A DNA stretch of 9,909 nt from Clostridium sp. CAG:590 (GCA_000431135.1 HF987886.1:1-9909), one strand, 5' to 3'; positions 1 through 6,498 are shown, counted from the first letter of the stretch. The notes: generated by a model not told the origin, from the letters alone. A program made the numbers and translations.

Positions 1-33
1 CGTCCTTCACGCTGTGCAAGGGGATAATCATTT

Positions 34-1017
34 TTAGGAGAGGGCTGCGGTGATGATTGCCATAGAATACACTTCTGTTGCAGTACATCCACGCGAAAGA
101 TCATTGATCGGAGAGTTCAATCCTAACAGAATCGGACCATACGCTTCAAAGTTACCCATTCTCTGTGCAATCTTATATCCGATATTACCTGCATTGATGT
201 CTGGGAAAATAAACGTGTTCGCATGTCCACCAACCTCTGACTCCGGGCATTTCTTCTTACATACCTTAGGTGAAACTGCCGCATCAAACTGCATCTCCCC
301 ATCAATCGGAATATCCGGATTACGCTCTTTTGTCTTACGGGCAGCATTACGCATCTTATCGACATCCTCACCATGACCAGAACCATATGTTGAATAACTT
401 AAGAATGCAACCTTGGGATCTACTCCGAATACTTTCGCACAACGAATAGTCTCTTCTGCAATCTCCACTAATTCATCTTCATTCGGACGAATATTAATAC
501 CACAATCGCCCATTGCCAGTACCTCATTGTCACCGGTTGCAGAAGGTCTTACCAATATGAAACAGGATGATACCAAAGTATTGCCCGGCTTTGTCTTGAT
601 TAACTGTAACGCCGGACGAACCGTATCTGCCGTAGAATATGTAGCTCCTCCCAATAATGAATCTGCATATCCCATCTTCACAAGCATAGTTCCAAAATAG
701 TTATTCTGCTCTAGGTACTTTCTTGCCTGCTCCGGTGTAACTCCCTTGCTCTTACGGATCTCACAAAACTCTGCAACCATCTTATCCATATCCGGGAAAT
801 TCTTCGGGTCAATAATCTCTGATCCACGAATATTAAATCCGCTGTCTTCTGCCACTTCATAGATCTCATTCGGGTCGCCGATCAGGATCGGATGCAAGAA
901 ATTACTTGCCAACAAACGGGATGACGCTTCCAGAATACGCGGATCATTGCCTTCCGTTAATACAATCTTCTTCGGATTCTTCTTCAAAATATCAATCAAC
1001 TGACCAAAACCAAACAT
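34..1017 (-). CDS. pta: Phosphate acetyltransferase
   Basis: Transfers the acetyl group between CoA and phosphate (acetyl-CoA + Pi to acetyl phosphate + CoA). With acetate kinase this is the acetate/ATP-yielding branch of fermentation in the cytoplasm. The 327-residue protein has the normal length of the short PTA_PTB family form. Family blocks are visible in order: an N-terminal IVLTEGNDPR block near residue 18, GGATYSTADTVRPAL near 123, the SYSTYGSGHGEDVDK loop near 207, DGEMQFDAAV near 238, and the C-terminal FPDINAGNIGYKIAQR, EAYGPILLG and INDLSRGC blocks. The start is set by AAGGAG at 1025-1030, seven bases before ATG. A promoter lies at 1059-1086. No terminator is visible in the 33 bases after the TAA; acetate kinase (ackA) is the usual next gene but would lie outside the window (inference). 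Identity is secure. Confidence 0.96.
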   Translation of the reverse strand: MFGFGQLIDILKKNPKKIVLTEGNDPRILEASSRLLASNFLHPILIGDPNEIYEVAEDSGFNIRGSEIIDPKNFPDMDKMVAEFCEIRKSKGVTPEQARKYLEQNNYFGTMLVKMGYADSLLGGATYSTADTVRPALQLIKTKPGNTLVSSCFILVRPSATGDNEVLAMGDCGINIRPNEDELVEIAEETIRCAKVFGVDPKVAFLSYSTYGSGHGEDVDKMRNAARKTKERNPDIPIDGEMQFDAAVSPKVCKKKCPESEVGGHANTFIFPDINAGNIGYKIAQRMGNFEAYGPILLGLNSPINDLSRGCTATEVYSMAIITAALS

Positions 1018-1058
1018 TTTTCTTCTCCTTTTCTAATTCTTGTATACAATCTTATTTT

Positions 1059-1086
1059 ATTATATCGGGTTTCCACAATTTCACAA
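1059..1086 (-). promoter_or_regulatory. Likely sigma-A promoter of pta
   Basis: Read on the minus strand, TTGTGA (1081-1086) and a perfect TATAAT (1059-1064) are separated by 16 bases, about 40 bases before the pta start codon. The -35 hexamer is weak and lies inside a cluster of TTGTGGAA/TTGTGAA repeats (1071-1078, 1080-1086, 1093-1100), which may be an operator. The perfect -10 and the position are the main support. Confidence 0.6.
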
Positions 1087-1129
1087 GTGATTTTCCACAA
1101 AAAATGCCTCAATTTCTGCACTTTTTTCA

Positions 1130-1150
1130 ATACAATGCCGTATATTGTAT
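1130..1150. repeat. Perfect inverted repeat between the Dabb gene and pta
   Basis: ATACAAT (1130-1136) and ATTGTAT (1144-1150) form a perfect 7-bp inverted repeat with a 7-base centre, extendable by G-U pairs. It sits 44 bp upstream of the pta -35 box. No T-run follows on either strand, so it does not look like a terminator. It could be an operator or chance in AT-rich DNA. Confidence 0.35.
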
Positions 1151-1230
1151 CACTGAACTTTTCTTATTGAAAAAATGCCCCATCTGACAGATTCAGAAAC
1201 ATACCCTCTGATTCCTCTCATCATTTCTTC

Positions 1231-1533
1231 TTATATTTCATAATCCATACAGATACGAACTGCGGTAAATGGTCTCACATAGGTATCTGCAACAGCAACA
1301 TGTTCCGGATGAACTGCATATCCCTTCAACGCTGCCGCATCTTCTAATGTACTATCCAACATAACATCTGCATTGGATGACTCTAGTCCATCGATCACAA
1401 TCTGCATACTGACAAGCCCCGGCACTTTACCAACCAATGATTCAAGATGAGTCTTCATATTCTTCATGATCTGCTCTTTCTCCTCACCTTTTAATTCATC
1501 CTTTAATCGCCATAATATAATATGTTTTACCAT
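1231..1533 (-). CDS. Dabb (stress-responsive alpha/beta-barrel) domain protein
   Basis: A 100-residue single-domain protein of the Dabb family, a dimeric ferredoxin-like alpha/beta barrel. The N-terminal strand MVKHIILWRLKD, the middle PGLVSMQIVIDGLESS and the typical YAVHPEHVAVADTYVRP block near residues 72-88 show the family; the length is usual. Bacterial members have no settled enzymatic function, and none can be assigned here. The start is clear: AAGGAGG at 1542-1548 lies eight bases before ATG. It has its own promoter (TATAAT at 1572-1577) and no close partner upstream; pta follows 213 bp downstream with its own promoter, so this is probably a monocistronic gene. No convincing terminator was found after it. 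Confidence 0.88.
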   Translation of the reverse strand: MVKHIILWRLKDELKGEEKEQIMKNMKTHLESLVGKVPGLVSMQIVIDGLESSNADVMLDSTLEDAAALKGYAVHPEHVAVADTYVRPFTAVRICMDYEI

Positions 1534-1571
1534 GTCTTCTTCCTCCTTGTTATAGTCTTTGCATTTCCTCT

Positions 1572-1600
1572 ATTATACACGAATTCTCTCCTATCGGACA
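1572..1600 (-). promoter_or_regulatory. Likely promoter of the Dabb gene
   Basis: On the minus strand there is a perfect TATAAT at 1572-1577, about 38 bases before the start codon. The hexamer 17 bases upstream (TGTCCG, 1595-1600) is a poor -35 box. The call rests on the -10 and its distance from the strong ribosome binding site. Confidence 0.5.
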
Positions 1601-1693
1601 TATATTTTTATTAATAAAACCATAATTGAAATAAATATTTAAAAGTTCACAAAACAAAAACAGGATGAACATAATTTGTTCACAACTTTTTCT

Positions 1694-1699
1694 TATACT
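1694..1699 (+). promoter_or_regulatory. Candidate -10 box of a plus-strand small RNA
   Basis: TATACT matches five of six bases of the sigma-A -10 box and would start transcription near 1706. The expected -35 position (1671-1676, ATAATT) matches poorly. TTGTTC at 1676-1681 is a better hexamer but only 12 bases away, too close. The surrounding GTTCA/TGAAC half-sites could bind an activator that compensates for the weak -35. Confidence 0.3.
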
Positions 1700-1705
1700 A
1701 TGAAC

Positions 1706-1797
1706 TTGTAAGAGCTTTTCATATAGTACATTTATTTGTACTGAAATCCTCTCCCCCTCATTAGATGAAGGTCTGGTATCCCCCGGGCCTTCTTTTT
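1706..1797 (+). ncRNA. Candidate small regulatory RNA with CU-rich anti-Shine-Dalgarno stretch
   Basis: A transcript of about 92 nt would run from the TATACT box to the terminator at 1767-1797. It would fold into a small hairpin (AGTACA 1725-1730, loop TTTATT, TGTACT 1737-1742), then an unpaired CCTCTCCCCCTC (1748-1759), then the terminator hairpin with TATCCC in its loop. C-rich single-stranded stretches of this kind are how several Firmicute trans-acting small RNAs (for example RsaE/RoxS) pair with the Shine-Dalgarno region of target messages; that is family knowledge, not homology seen here. The 5' end is uncertain because the -35 is poor. It matches no RNA family that I recognise. Confidence 0.4.
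1767..1797 (+). terminator. Intrinsic terminator on the plus strand
   Basis: GAAGGTCTGG (1767-1776) pairs with CCGGGCCTTC (1783-1792) over ten base pairs around a TATCCC loop, followed by TTTTT (1793-1797). Two of the pairs are G-U on the plus strand and become A-C mismatches in the minus-strand RNA, so the structure is selected on the plus strand. No protein gene precedes it on that strand. Confidence 0.7.
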
Positions 1798-1802
1798 ATA
1801 CC

Positions 1803-1841
1803 AAAAATCCCCGTATCTGCACATAATGCAAACACAGGGAT
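1803..1841 (-). terminator. Intrinsic terminator of the ABC transporter operon
   Basis: On the minus strand, 22 bases after the ATPase stop, a 15-bp stem (1827-1841 with 1807-1821) closes a TTATG loop and is followed by a run of five T (1803-1807). Three G-U pairs in the minus-strand RNA would be A-C mismatches on the plus strand, which fixes the direction. It lies a few bases from the plus-strand terminator, facing it. Confidence 0.85.
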
Positions 1842-1863
1842 CATACTTTTTCTCTTATCACTA

Positions 1864-2607
1864 TTAAGCTGTTACACGTTTTAAGAAATTCTGCAATCTC
1901 GGACTCTTTGGTGAACCGAAGATTTCTTCCGGTGTACCTTCTTCCTTGATTCCTTTTTCATCCAAGAACATGACCCGATTGGCAACTTCCTTCGCAAATC
2001 CCATCTCATGGGTTACAACAACCATCGTCATACCTTCTCTTGCCAGTTCTTTCATCAATTCCAGAACTTCTCCAACCATCTCCGGATCCAATGCCGATGT
2101 TGGCTCGTCAAATAATATAATTTCCGGATTCATTGCCAATGAACGGATAATGGCAATACGCTGTTTCTGACCTCCGGATAAAGTATCCGGATATGCATCC
2201 GCCTTGTCAGACAATCCTACACGTTCTAACAATTCATCCGCCTTCTTAGATGCTTCCTCTTTACTCAGCAGTTTGGTCTTTACCGGAGCTAACGTAATAT
2301 TCTCTCTAATTGTAAGGTTCGGAAATAAATTAAAATGCTGGAATACCATTCCAACCTTCTGTCTCATTTTATTGATATCGACCTTCTTATCCATCAGATC
2401 CTGTCCGTCTAACAAAACAGAGCCGCTATCCGGTTTTTCCAATAAATTCAGTGTCCGGATAAATGTCGACTTTCCGCATCCGGAAGGTCCGATGATCGCA
2501 ATAATATCTCCTTTATTTACCACGGTATTAATATCTTCCAACACCACATTATCACCATATGATTTGGTCATATGATCCACTTTAATAATCACATCTTTAT
2601 CGCTCAT
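1864..2607 (-). CDS. Polar amino acid ABC transporter ATP-binding protein (GlnQ type)
   Basis: Cytoplasmic ATPase that powers an amino-acid importer with the adjacent permease. The 247 residues are normal for the GlnQ/HisP family. Motifs in order: Walker A GPSGCGKST (40-48), Q-loop Gln90 in VFQHFNLFP, ABC signature LSGGQKQR (143-150, Lys in place of the more usual Gln), Walker B IILFDEPTSALDP (163-175) with catalytic Glu168, and the switch His200 in VVTHEMGFA. The stretch after the signature reads IAIIRSLAM where VAIARALAM is typical; none of the catalytic residues is lost. Its start overlaps the end of the permease frame by 11 bases, so translation is probably coupled. A strong terminator follows. 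The exact substrate (glutamine, other polar amino acid or cystine) cannot be told from the ATPase. The gene is intact although its partner is broken at the 5' end. Confidence 0.95.
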   Translation of the reverse strand: MSDKDVIIKVDHMTKSYGDNVVLEDINTVVNKGDIIAIIGPSGCGKSTFIRTLNLLEKPDSGSVLLDGQDLMDKKVDINKMRQKVGMVFQHFNLFPNLTIRENITLAPVKTKLLSKEEASKKADELLERVGLSDKADAYPDTLSGGQKQRIAIIRSLAMNPEIILFDEPTSALDPEMVGEVLELMKELAREGMTMVVVTHEMGFAKEVANRVMFLDEKGIKEEGTPEEIFGSPKSPRLQNFLKRVTA

Positions 2608-4104
2608 TCTTCTTCAGGCTCCTCTCTAATTTATTCACTCCTGCTGACAGGATCATAACAATAACAAGATAAATACATGCTACCGTGATCAACGGGAAAA
2701 ATGCTTCATATGTGATACCACGAATAATATTTCCTCCCATCGTCAGGTCCTGAAGTCCGATATAACCACTGATTGCCGTCTCTTTGATCAATACAATAAA
2801 TTCGTTTGCAAGTGCCGGCAGTGTATTTTTAATTGTCTGTGGCAATATAACATACCGCATCGTCTGTCCGTGTGTCAGTCCCAAACTTCTTGCGCCCTCG
2901 AACTGACCAATATCCAATGCCATGATTCCACCTCGCAGAATCTCTGCCACATATGCACCGGAATTGATACCAAATGCCAGCACCGCAACAAGTACCTTGC
3001 TGACATTTGCCGAAGCAAACACCACATAATATATGATCAACAACTGAATCATTGTTGGCGTACCACGAATGATCGTAAGATATACTTTACACAACCAGTT
3101 GAGTATCTTCAATGTTCCCATCTTATCATGTGTTGTACGGACAAGTGCGATCAGGAATCCAATAACAAGACCAAGTAATACCGCAAATACTGAAATGACT
3201 AATGTGTTACGCAGACCTTTTAAAATATACTCATAACGGTTTTCTTCCACAAAGTTCTGATAAAAACTGTCTTTGATTGAAAGCAACGGATTATGATTAC
3301 CATTGCGGACAATAATAACCTGCTTTGCTGTTGTATATGTGTCCGTAAAATCAATATTCTTAAGACGATCCTCTGTCACAGTCATTCCTGCAGCACCAAT
3401 GTCTGCTTTGCCCGCCTGTACCGCCGTGATAATGGCATCAAATTCCATATCCTGAATCTCTAACTTCATGTTGAGCTTGTCGGCAACTGCAGTTGCCATA
3501 TCTGCATCAATACCGGTAATCTTATTATCTTTGTAGTACTCATATGGCGGAAATGCTGCATTCGTTGCCATAACTAACGTTCCATTCTCATAAGTCAGAC
3601 CTTCCGGACTCTGATAATGAAATCCCTCATCATTATCATTAATATAGTTATCGATGATCTTCTGCAATGTTCCGTCTTCTTTGAGTTCACGCAATGCCTG
3701 ATTGATGCTGTCTCTCAATTCCGGTTTGTCCTTTGAAACGCAGATTGCATAATCCTCAATTGCAAACTCTTCCTCTAAGATACTCAGATCACTGTTCTTC
3801 TTGATAAATGCCTTAGCCGGTTCCTCGTCAATAACAACGCAGTCAATTTTACCGTTCTTCAAAGAAGATACCGCATCATTTCCTTTGTTGTAACGTTCTA
3901 CAACCGTTCCTGCATCATCGCCTTCGTAATCAGAAACGTAAATGTCTCCTGTTGTTCCAATCTGTACTCCGATTCGCTTGCCCTCAAGATCATCAATGCC
4001 TCAAGATCATCAATGGATCAAATGTCAGATGCCTTATTCTGTTTGCCACAGCCGGCTAACAACAGGCAGCACATGGCAAGCAAGATTATCTTTGCCTTTT
4101 TCAT
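2597..4104 (-). pseudogene. Amino acid ABC transporter substrate-binding/permease fusion, broken near its 5' end
   Basis: Would encode one lipoprotein-anchored importer subunit carrying both substrate-binding and membrane domains. ATG at 4102-4104 (upstream AAGGGA) opens a lipoprotein signal peptide, MKKAKIILLAMCC followed by lipobox LLAGC with Cys19, but the frame meets TGA at 4018-4020 after 28 codons. A 17-bp tandem duplication (3982-4015) then shifts the frame. Deleting one copy puts everything into one frame of 496 residues, leaving only the TGA (residue 29). The remainder is open to 2597. In repaired numbering: the second half of an SBP_bac_3 domain (about 30-150, EGKRIGVQIGTTGD), the first half of such a domain (about 170-262, ATNAAFPPYEYY and AAGMTVTEDRL), then a GlnP/HisM-type permease (about 287-490) with several membrane helices and the EAA loop EGARSLGLTHGQTMRYVILP (398-417). 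The only common start codon late in the open frame is TTG at 3862, without a ribosome binding site. Sequencing or assembly error is the main alternative. Confidence 0.75.
3982..4015. repeat. Perfect 17-bp tandem duplication inside the transporter gene
   Basis: CCTCAAGATCATCAATG occurs twice head to tail (3982-3998 and 3999-4015) with no mismatch. Seventeen is not a multiple of three, so the duplication is a frameshift. Each copy encodes the IDDLE segment of the binding domain on the minus strand. Perfect identity suggests a recent slippage event or a sequence error. Confidence 0.9.
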
Positions 4105-4132
4105 ATTTTTCTTTTCCCTTCTTTTGATTTGT

Positions 4133-4166
4133 ATTCTAGCGTATGCGATTTGTTGATATTTGTCAA
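4133..4166 (-). promoter_or_regulatory. Possible promoter of the ABC transporter operon
   Basis: A perfect TTGACA lies at 4161-4166 on the minus strand, overlapping the stop codon of the thioesterase gene. TACGCT (4138-4143) is at the ideal 17-base distance but matches the -10 poorly; TAGAAT (4133-4138) matches well but at 22 bases. One of them may be used, or readthrough from aroB may supply transcription, because no terminator was seen after the thioesterase gene. Confidence 0.4.
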
Positions 4167-4573
4167 GTAGATGTCGACGGTGTCAGATGTACTCCACTGG
4201 TTGATACAACCGCTACCGGAGTTCCCAGATTATCTGTAATTGTTATTTCATAGAAACAATTTCTTCTGCCATCTTTTAGTATCCGGCTCTCACCATATAA
4301 CACATCACCCTTCGGCGTCCCCAGATAGCTGATCTGACTGACCGTTGTTACTGTCACCTTCTCTCTTGTATTCGTTGCAACTGCAAACACAAAATCCGCC
4401 AGTGTAAAGATTGCACCTCCCATCACATGTCCGGTTGCATTTACATGCCTCTCATCCACTTTCATACTGCACTTTGCATATCCGTCATCCACCTCTTCAA
4501 TTTCAATACCGGAGGTCACCATTGCAAACCGATCTGCAACGAAAAAATCTCTTGCTTTCTGTAAACTACGCAT
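4163..4573 (-). CDS. PaaI-family hotdog thioesterase
   Basis: A 136-residue single hotdog domain of the acyl-CoA thioesterase PaaI/YbgC-like group, expected to hydrolyse an acyl- or aryl-CoA in the cytoplasm as a homotetramer; the substrate is unknown. The diagnostic block is HVNATGHVMGGAIFTLADFVF at residues 43-63, with Asn45, Gly-Gly 52-53 and the likely catalytic Asp60. The usual HGG of PaaI reads MGG here (Met51), so either the oxyanion/active-site arrangement differs or this belongs to a Met variant subgroup. A second conserved piece is VTVTTVSQISYLGTPKGD (about 73-90). The start follows AAAGGAG (4580-4586) located in the 14-base gap after aroB, so the two genes are almost certainly cotranscribed. 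A link to shikimate metabolism is possible but not shown. Confidence 0.87.
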   Translation of the reverse strand: MRSLQKARDFFVADRFAMVTSGIEIEEVDDGYAKCSMKVDERHVNATGHVMGGAIFTLADFVFAVATNTREKVTVTTVSQISYLGTPKGDVLYGESRILKDGRRNCFYEITITDNLGTPVAVVSTSGVHLTPSTST

Positions 4574-4587
4574 CGGCTTCTCCTTTG

Positions 4588-5700
4588 TTATATGCTCATA
4601 ATAATCTCGCGGGCAACCTGTTCCTCAATCGGAGCAGCAAACACACCCGGTTCAAATTCAACAATGTTCCCAATTCCTTTTTGTATGACAAAGCGTAATT
4701 TTCCATCCCTTACCTTTTTATCGGTATATAACTTTTTCACTAACACTTCTCTGTCAATATATTCCGGAATTGTAATTGGCAACTGTGCCTTTGCAAGAAG
4801 TGCGATCACTGCATCCCGCTCTTCCTCCGTTACATAACCCAGCCGGTAAGCAAGCTTCACTTCTGCAACCATTCCGATTGATACTGCCTCTCCATGCAAT
4901 AAACGATAATCACTGACCGTCTCGATCGCACGTCCAACCGTATGTCCCAAATTCAGCACTTCACGTAGTCCGCTCTCTCTTTCATCTTTCATGACAACAT
5001 GATATTTGATCTTGCAATTTTCTTCTGCAATATGTTCACACGCCTCTTTCTGTAAAGAAAGAATGTCTTCCATATGCTCATCCAAATATACAAAAAACTC
5101 TTTACTTCCCAGACATGCATGTTTGATTGTCTCTGCTAATCCACTGATCACTTCACGCTTTGGAAGTGTCTTCCATGTTGCAATATCCAGATATACCTTT
5201 TCCGGCTGATTAAACATCCCGATCAAATTAGTGGCAAGCGGTGTATCCACCGCAGTCTTTCCTCCCACAGATGCATCGGCTGCCGCAAGCAGTGTAGTCG
5301 CATAATTGATAAATGGTACACCTCTTCCGAATGTACCGGCAACAAAACCTGCCAGATCAGTTACCACGCCGCCTCCGACTGCGATCACACAACAATCTCT
5401 CCGGTATTGTTTTGCCAGCATGGCATCTTCTACCATTTCTTTTGTCTGTCTGGTCTTCTGTTTTTCTCCTGCTTCAAAGACAAACAGATCTGCCTGATAT
5501 CCCACATTCTGCAGCTTATGTAAGATTGGCTCACCATACAACGATGCCACATTACTGTCTGTCACAACGGCAAATTTATGAATCTTTCCAACCAATCCGT
5601 TTTGCAGATCCTGAATCAATTTGTCTTCGAGCGCAAATCCAACTTCTATCTCATAGCTGTCATCCACAACCTTTTTCAATTCAACTTGAAATGTGCCCAT
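4588..5700 (-). CDS. aroB: 3-dehydroquinate synthase
   Basis: Second enzyme of the shikimate pathway: converts DAHP (3-deoxy-D-arabino-heptulosonate 7-phosphate) to 3-dehydroquinate and phosphate, using NAD and a divalent metal, in the cytoplasm. The 370 residues fit the usual length. Visible motifs: the NAD-binding VGGGVVTDLAGFVAGTFGRG (108-127), TTLLAAADASVGGKTAVD (135-152), and the metal ligands Glu190 (GLAETIKHA), His253 (NLGHTVGRAIE) and His269 (LHGEAVSIGM). All key residues are present. The start is preceded by a strong AGGAGG-type site. It has its own extended -10 promoter in the 72-base gap after sigF and is followed 14 bases later by the thioesterase gene. No other shikimate genes are adjacent in the window. 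Confidence 0.97.
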   Translation of the reverse strand: MGTFQVELKKVVDDSYEIEVGFALEDKLIQDLQNGLVGKIHKFAVVTDSNVASLYGEPILHKLQNVGYQADLFVFEAGEKQKTRQTKEMVEDAMLAKQYRRDCCVIAVGGGVVTDLAGFVAGTFGRGVPFINYATTLLAAADASVGGKTAVDTPLATNLIGMFNQPEKVYLDIATWKTLPKREVISGLAETIKHACLGSKEFFVYLDEHMEDILSLQKEACEHIAEENCKIKYHVVMKDERESGLREVLNLGHTVGRAIETVSDYRLLHGEAVSIGMVAEVKLAYRLGYVTEEERDAVIALLAKAQLPITIPEYIDREVLVKKLYTDKKVRDGKLRFVIQKGIGNIVEFEPGVFAAPIEEQVAREIIMSI

Positions 5701-5738
5701 TCTCTTCCTCCTTTGTTCATGATCAAATCAACGTTTCA

Positions 5739-5767
5739 ATTTTATCATTAAACACGATGAGACACAA
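5739..5767 (-). promoter_or_regulatory. Promoter of aroB and the thioesterase gene
   Basis: On the minus strand TTGTGT (5762-5767) and TAAAAT (5739-5744) are 17 bases apart. The bases before the -10 read TGA, giving an extended -10 (TGnTAAAAT). It lies in the gap between sigF and aroB, so aroB can be expressed in vegetative cells independently of the sporulation operon. Confidence 0.65.
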
Positions 5768-5772
5768 CCATT

Positions 5773-6498
5773 TCATATTCCACTTTGGTATCTTTCTCTC
5801 ATCTTTTTTAATATTTTCTTTTCAAGGCGGCTCACCTGTACCTGTGATATTCCAATTTCTCCCGCAATCTCCGTCTGCGTTTTATTCTCATAATATCGCA
5901 TTTGAATGATCCTTTGCTCCGTTTTCTCCAAACCATCCATCAATTCTTCTAATACAATATGATTTAATAAATCCTCCTTTTCATCTTCCTGATCGGCAAT
6001 CTTGTCAATTAAATAAATCGCATTCCCATCGTTTTGATAGATTGTCTTATGAATTGATTCCACCTCAACATTTGCTTCTAATGATGCCACAATCTCCTCT
6101 TCGTCAATCTGCAGCAATTCCGATAGTTCTTCTATTTTCGGTTCCTGTCCCGTCTGATGAACAATCTCATCTCTTGCCTTTTTGACCTTATAAGCCGTTT
6201 CTTTCAAAGTCCTGCTTACTTTGATCATTCCATCATCCCTTAAAAACCGTTTAATCTCACCACTGATCATCGGTACGGCATACGTCGAAAATTTGACATC
6301 AAATGAAAGATCAAACTTATCAATGCATTTCATTAGTCCAATGCAGCCAATCTGATACAGATCTTCCAGTTCATGTCCCCGTCCAATAAAACGTCTGGCA
6401 ACCGCCCATACCAATCCCAGATTTTCAGTGACAATATGTTCCTTCGCGTCTTGATCTCCCTCTTTTGCAAGTTTTAACAACTCCAAAGTTCTATCCAT
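5773..6498 (-). CDS. sigF: RNA polymerase sporulation sigma factor SigF (SpoIIAC)
   Basis: The first compartment-specific sigma factor of sporulation, directing early forespore transcription. Regions seen in the 241 residues: region 1.2/2.1 EHIVTENLGLVWAVARRFI (about 20-38), region 2.2 EDLYQIGCIGLMKCIDKFD (about 44-62), region 2.3-2.4 FSTYAVPMISGEIKRFLRDD, region 3 starting KVSRTLKETAYKVKKARDE, and the region 4.2 helix-turn-helix KTQTEIAGEIGISQVQVSRL near the C terminus. The start at 6498 is chosen because GGAGG lies six bases upstream, right after the spoIIAB stop. An in-frame ATG at 6543 would overlap spoIIAB by 35 bases and lacks a good site. Position directly after spoIIAB identifies it as SigF rather than SigG or SigB. 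No terminator is visible before aroB. Confidence 0.95.
   Translation of the reverse strand: MDRTLELLKLAKEGDQDAKEHIVTENLGLVWAVARRFIGRGHELEDLYQIGCIGLMKCIDKFDLSFDVKFSTYAVPMISGEIKRFLRDDGMIKVSRTLKETAYKVKKARDEIVHQTGQEPKIEELSELLQIDEEEIVASLEANVEVESIHKTIYQNDGNAIYLIDKIADQEDEKEDLLNHIVLEELMDGLEKTEQRIIQMRYYENKTQTEIAGEIGISQVQVSRLEKKILKKMRERYQSGI

Larger units (their letters stand above)
1534..1863. other. 330-bp intergenic region between the ABC transporter ATPase and the Dabb gene
   Basis: This protein-gene-free stretch is densely organised. From right to left it holds the minus-strand terminator of the transporter operon (1803-1841), a plus-strand terminator (1767-1797) ending a candidate small RNA (about 1706-1797), repeated GTTCA/TGAAC half-sites around that RNA's -10 box (1645-1705), an AT-rich block (about 1600-1645), and the minus-strand promoter and ribosome binding site of the Dabb gene (1542-1577). 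The longest plus-strand reading frame starting with ATG is only a dozen codons and has no ribosome binding site. Confidence 0.7.

Noticed and set aside
1071..1100. DnaA-box-like TTCCACA repeats suggesting an origin
   Set aside because: They lack the full TTATCCACA consensus and no dnaA, dnaN or AT-rich unwinding region is nearby.
1170..1225. TCAGA/TCTGA repeats after the Dabb gene as a terminator or attenuator
   Set aside because: The stems are only five base pairs and the T-run lies several bases away; too weak to call.
3862..3864. TTG as a natural start of a shortened transporter protein
   Set aside because: There is no ribosome binding site before it, and it lies within the conserved KNGKID segment of the binding domain, so it is not a designed start.
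3942..4127. Plus-strand 61-codon frame over the broken transporter start
   Set aside because: It is antisense to the signal peptide and duplicated repeat, with no family resemblance; a shadow.
5313..5909. Long plus-strand open frame of 198 codons
   Set aside because: It lies antisense to aroB and sigF, which have clear family motifs, and it has low-complexity, Ser/Leu/His-rich content typical of a shadow frame with no ribosome binding site.
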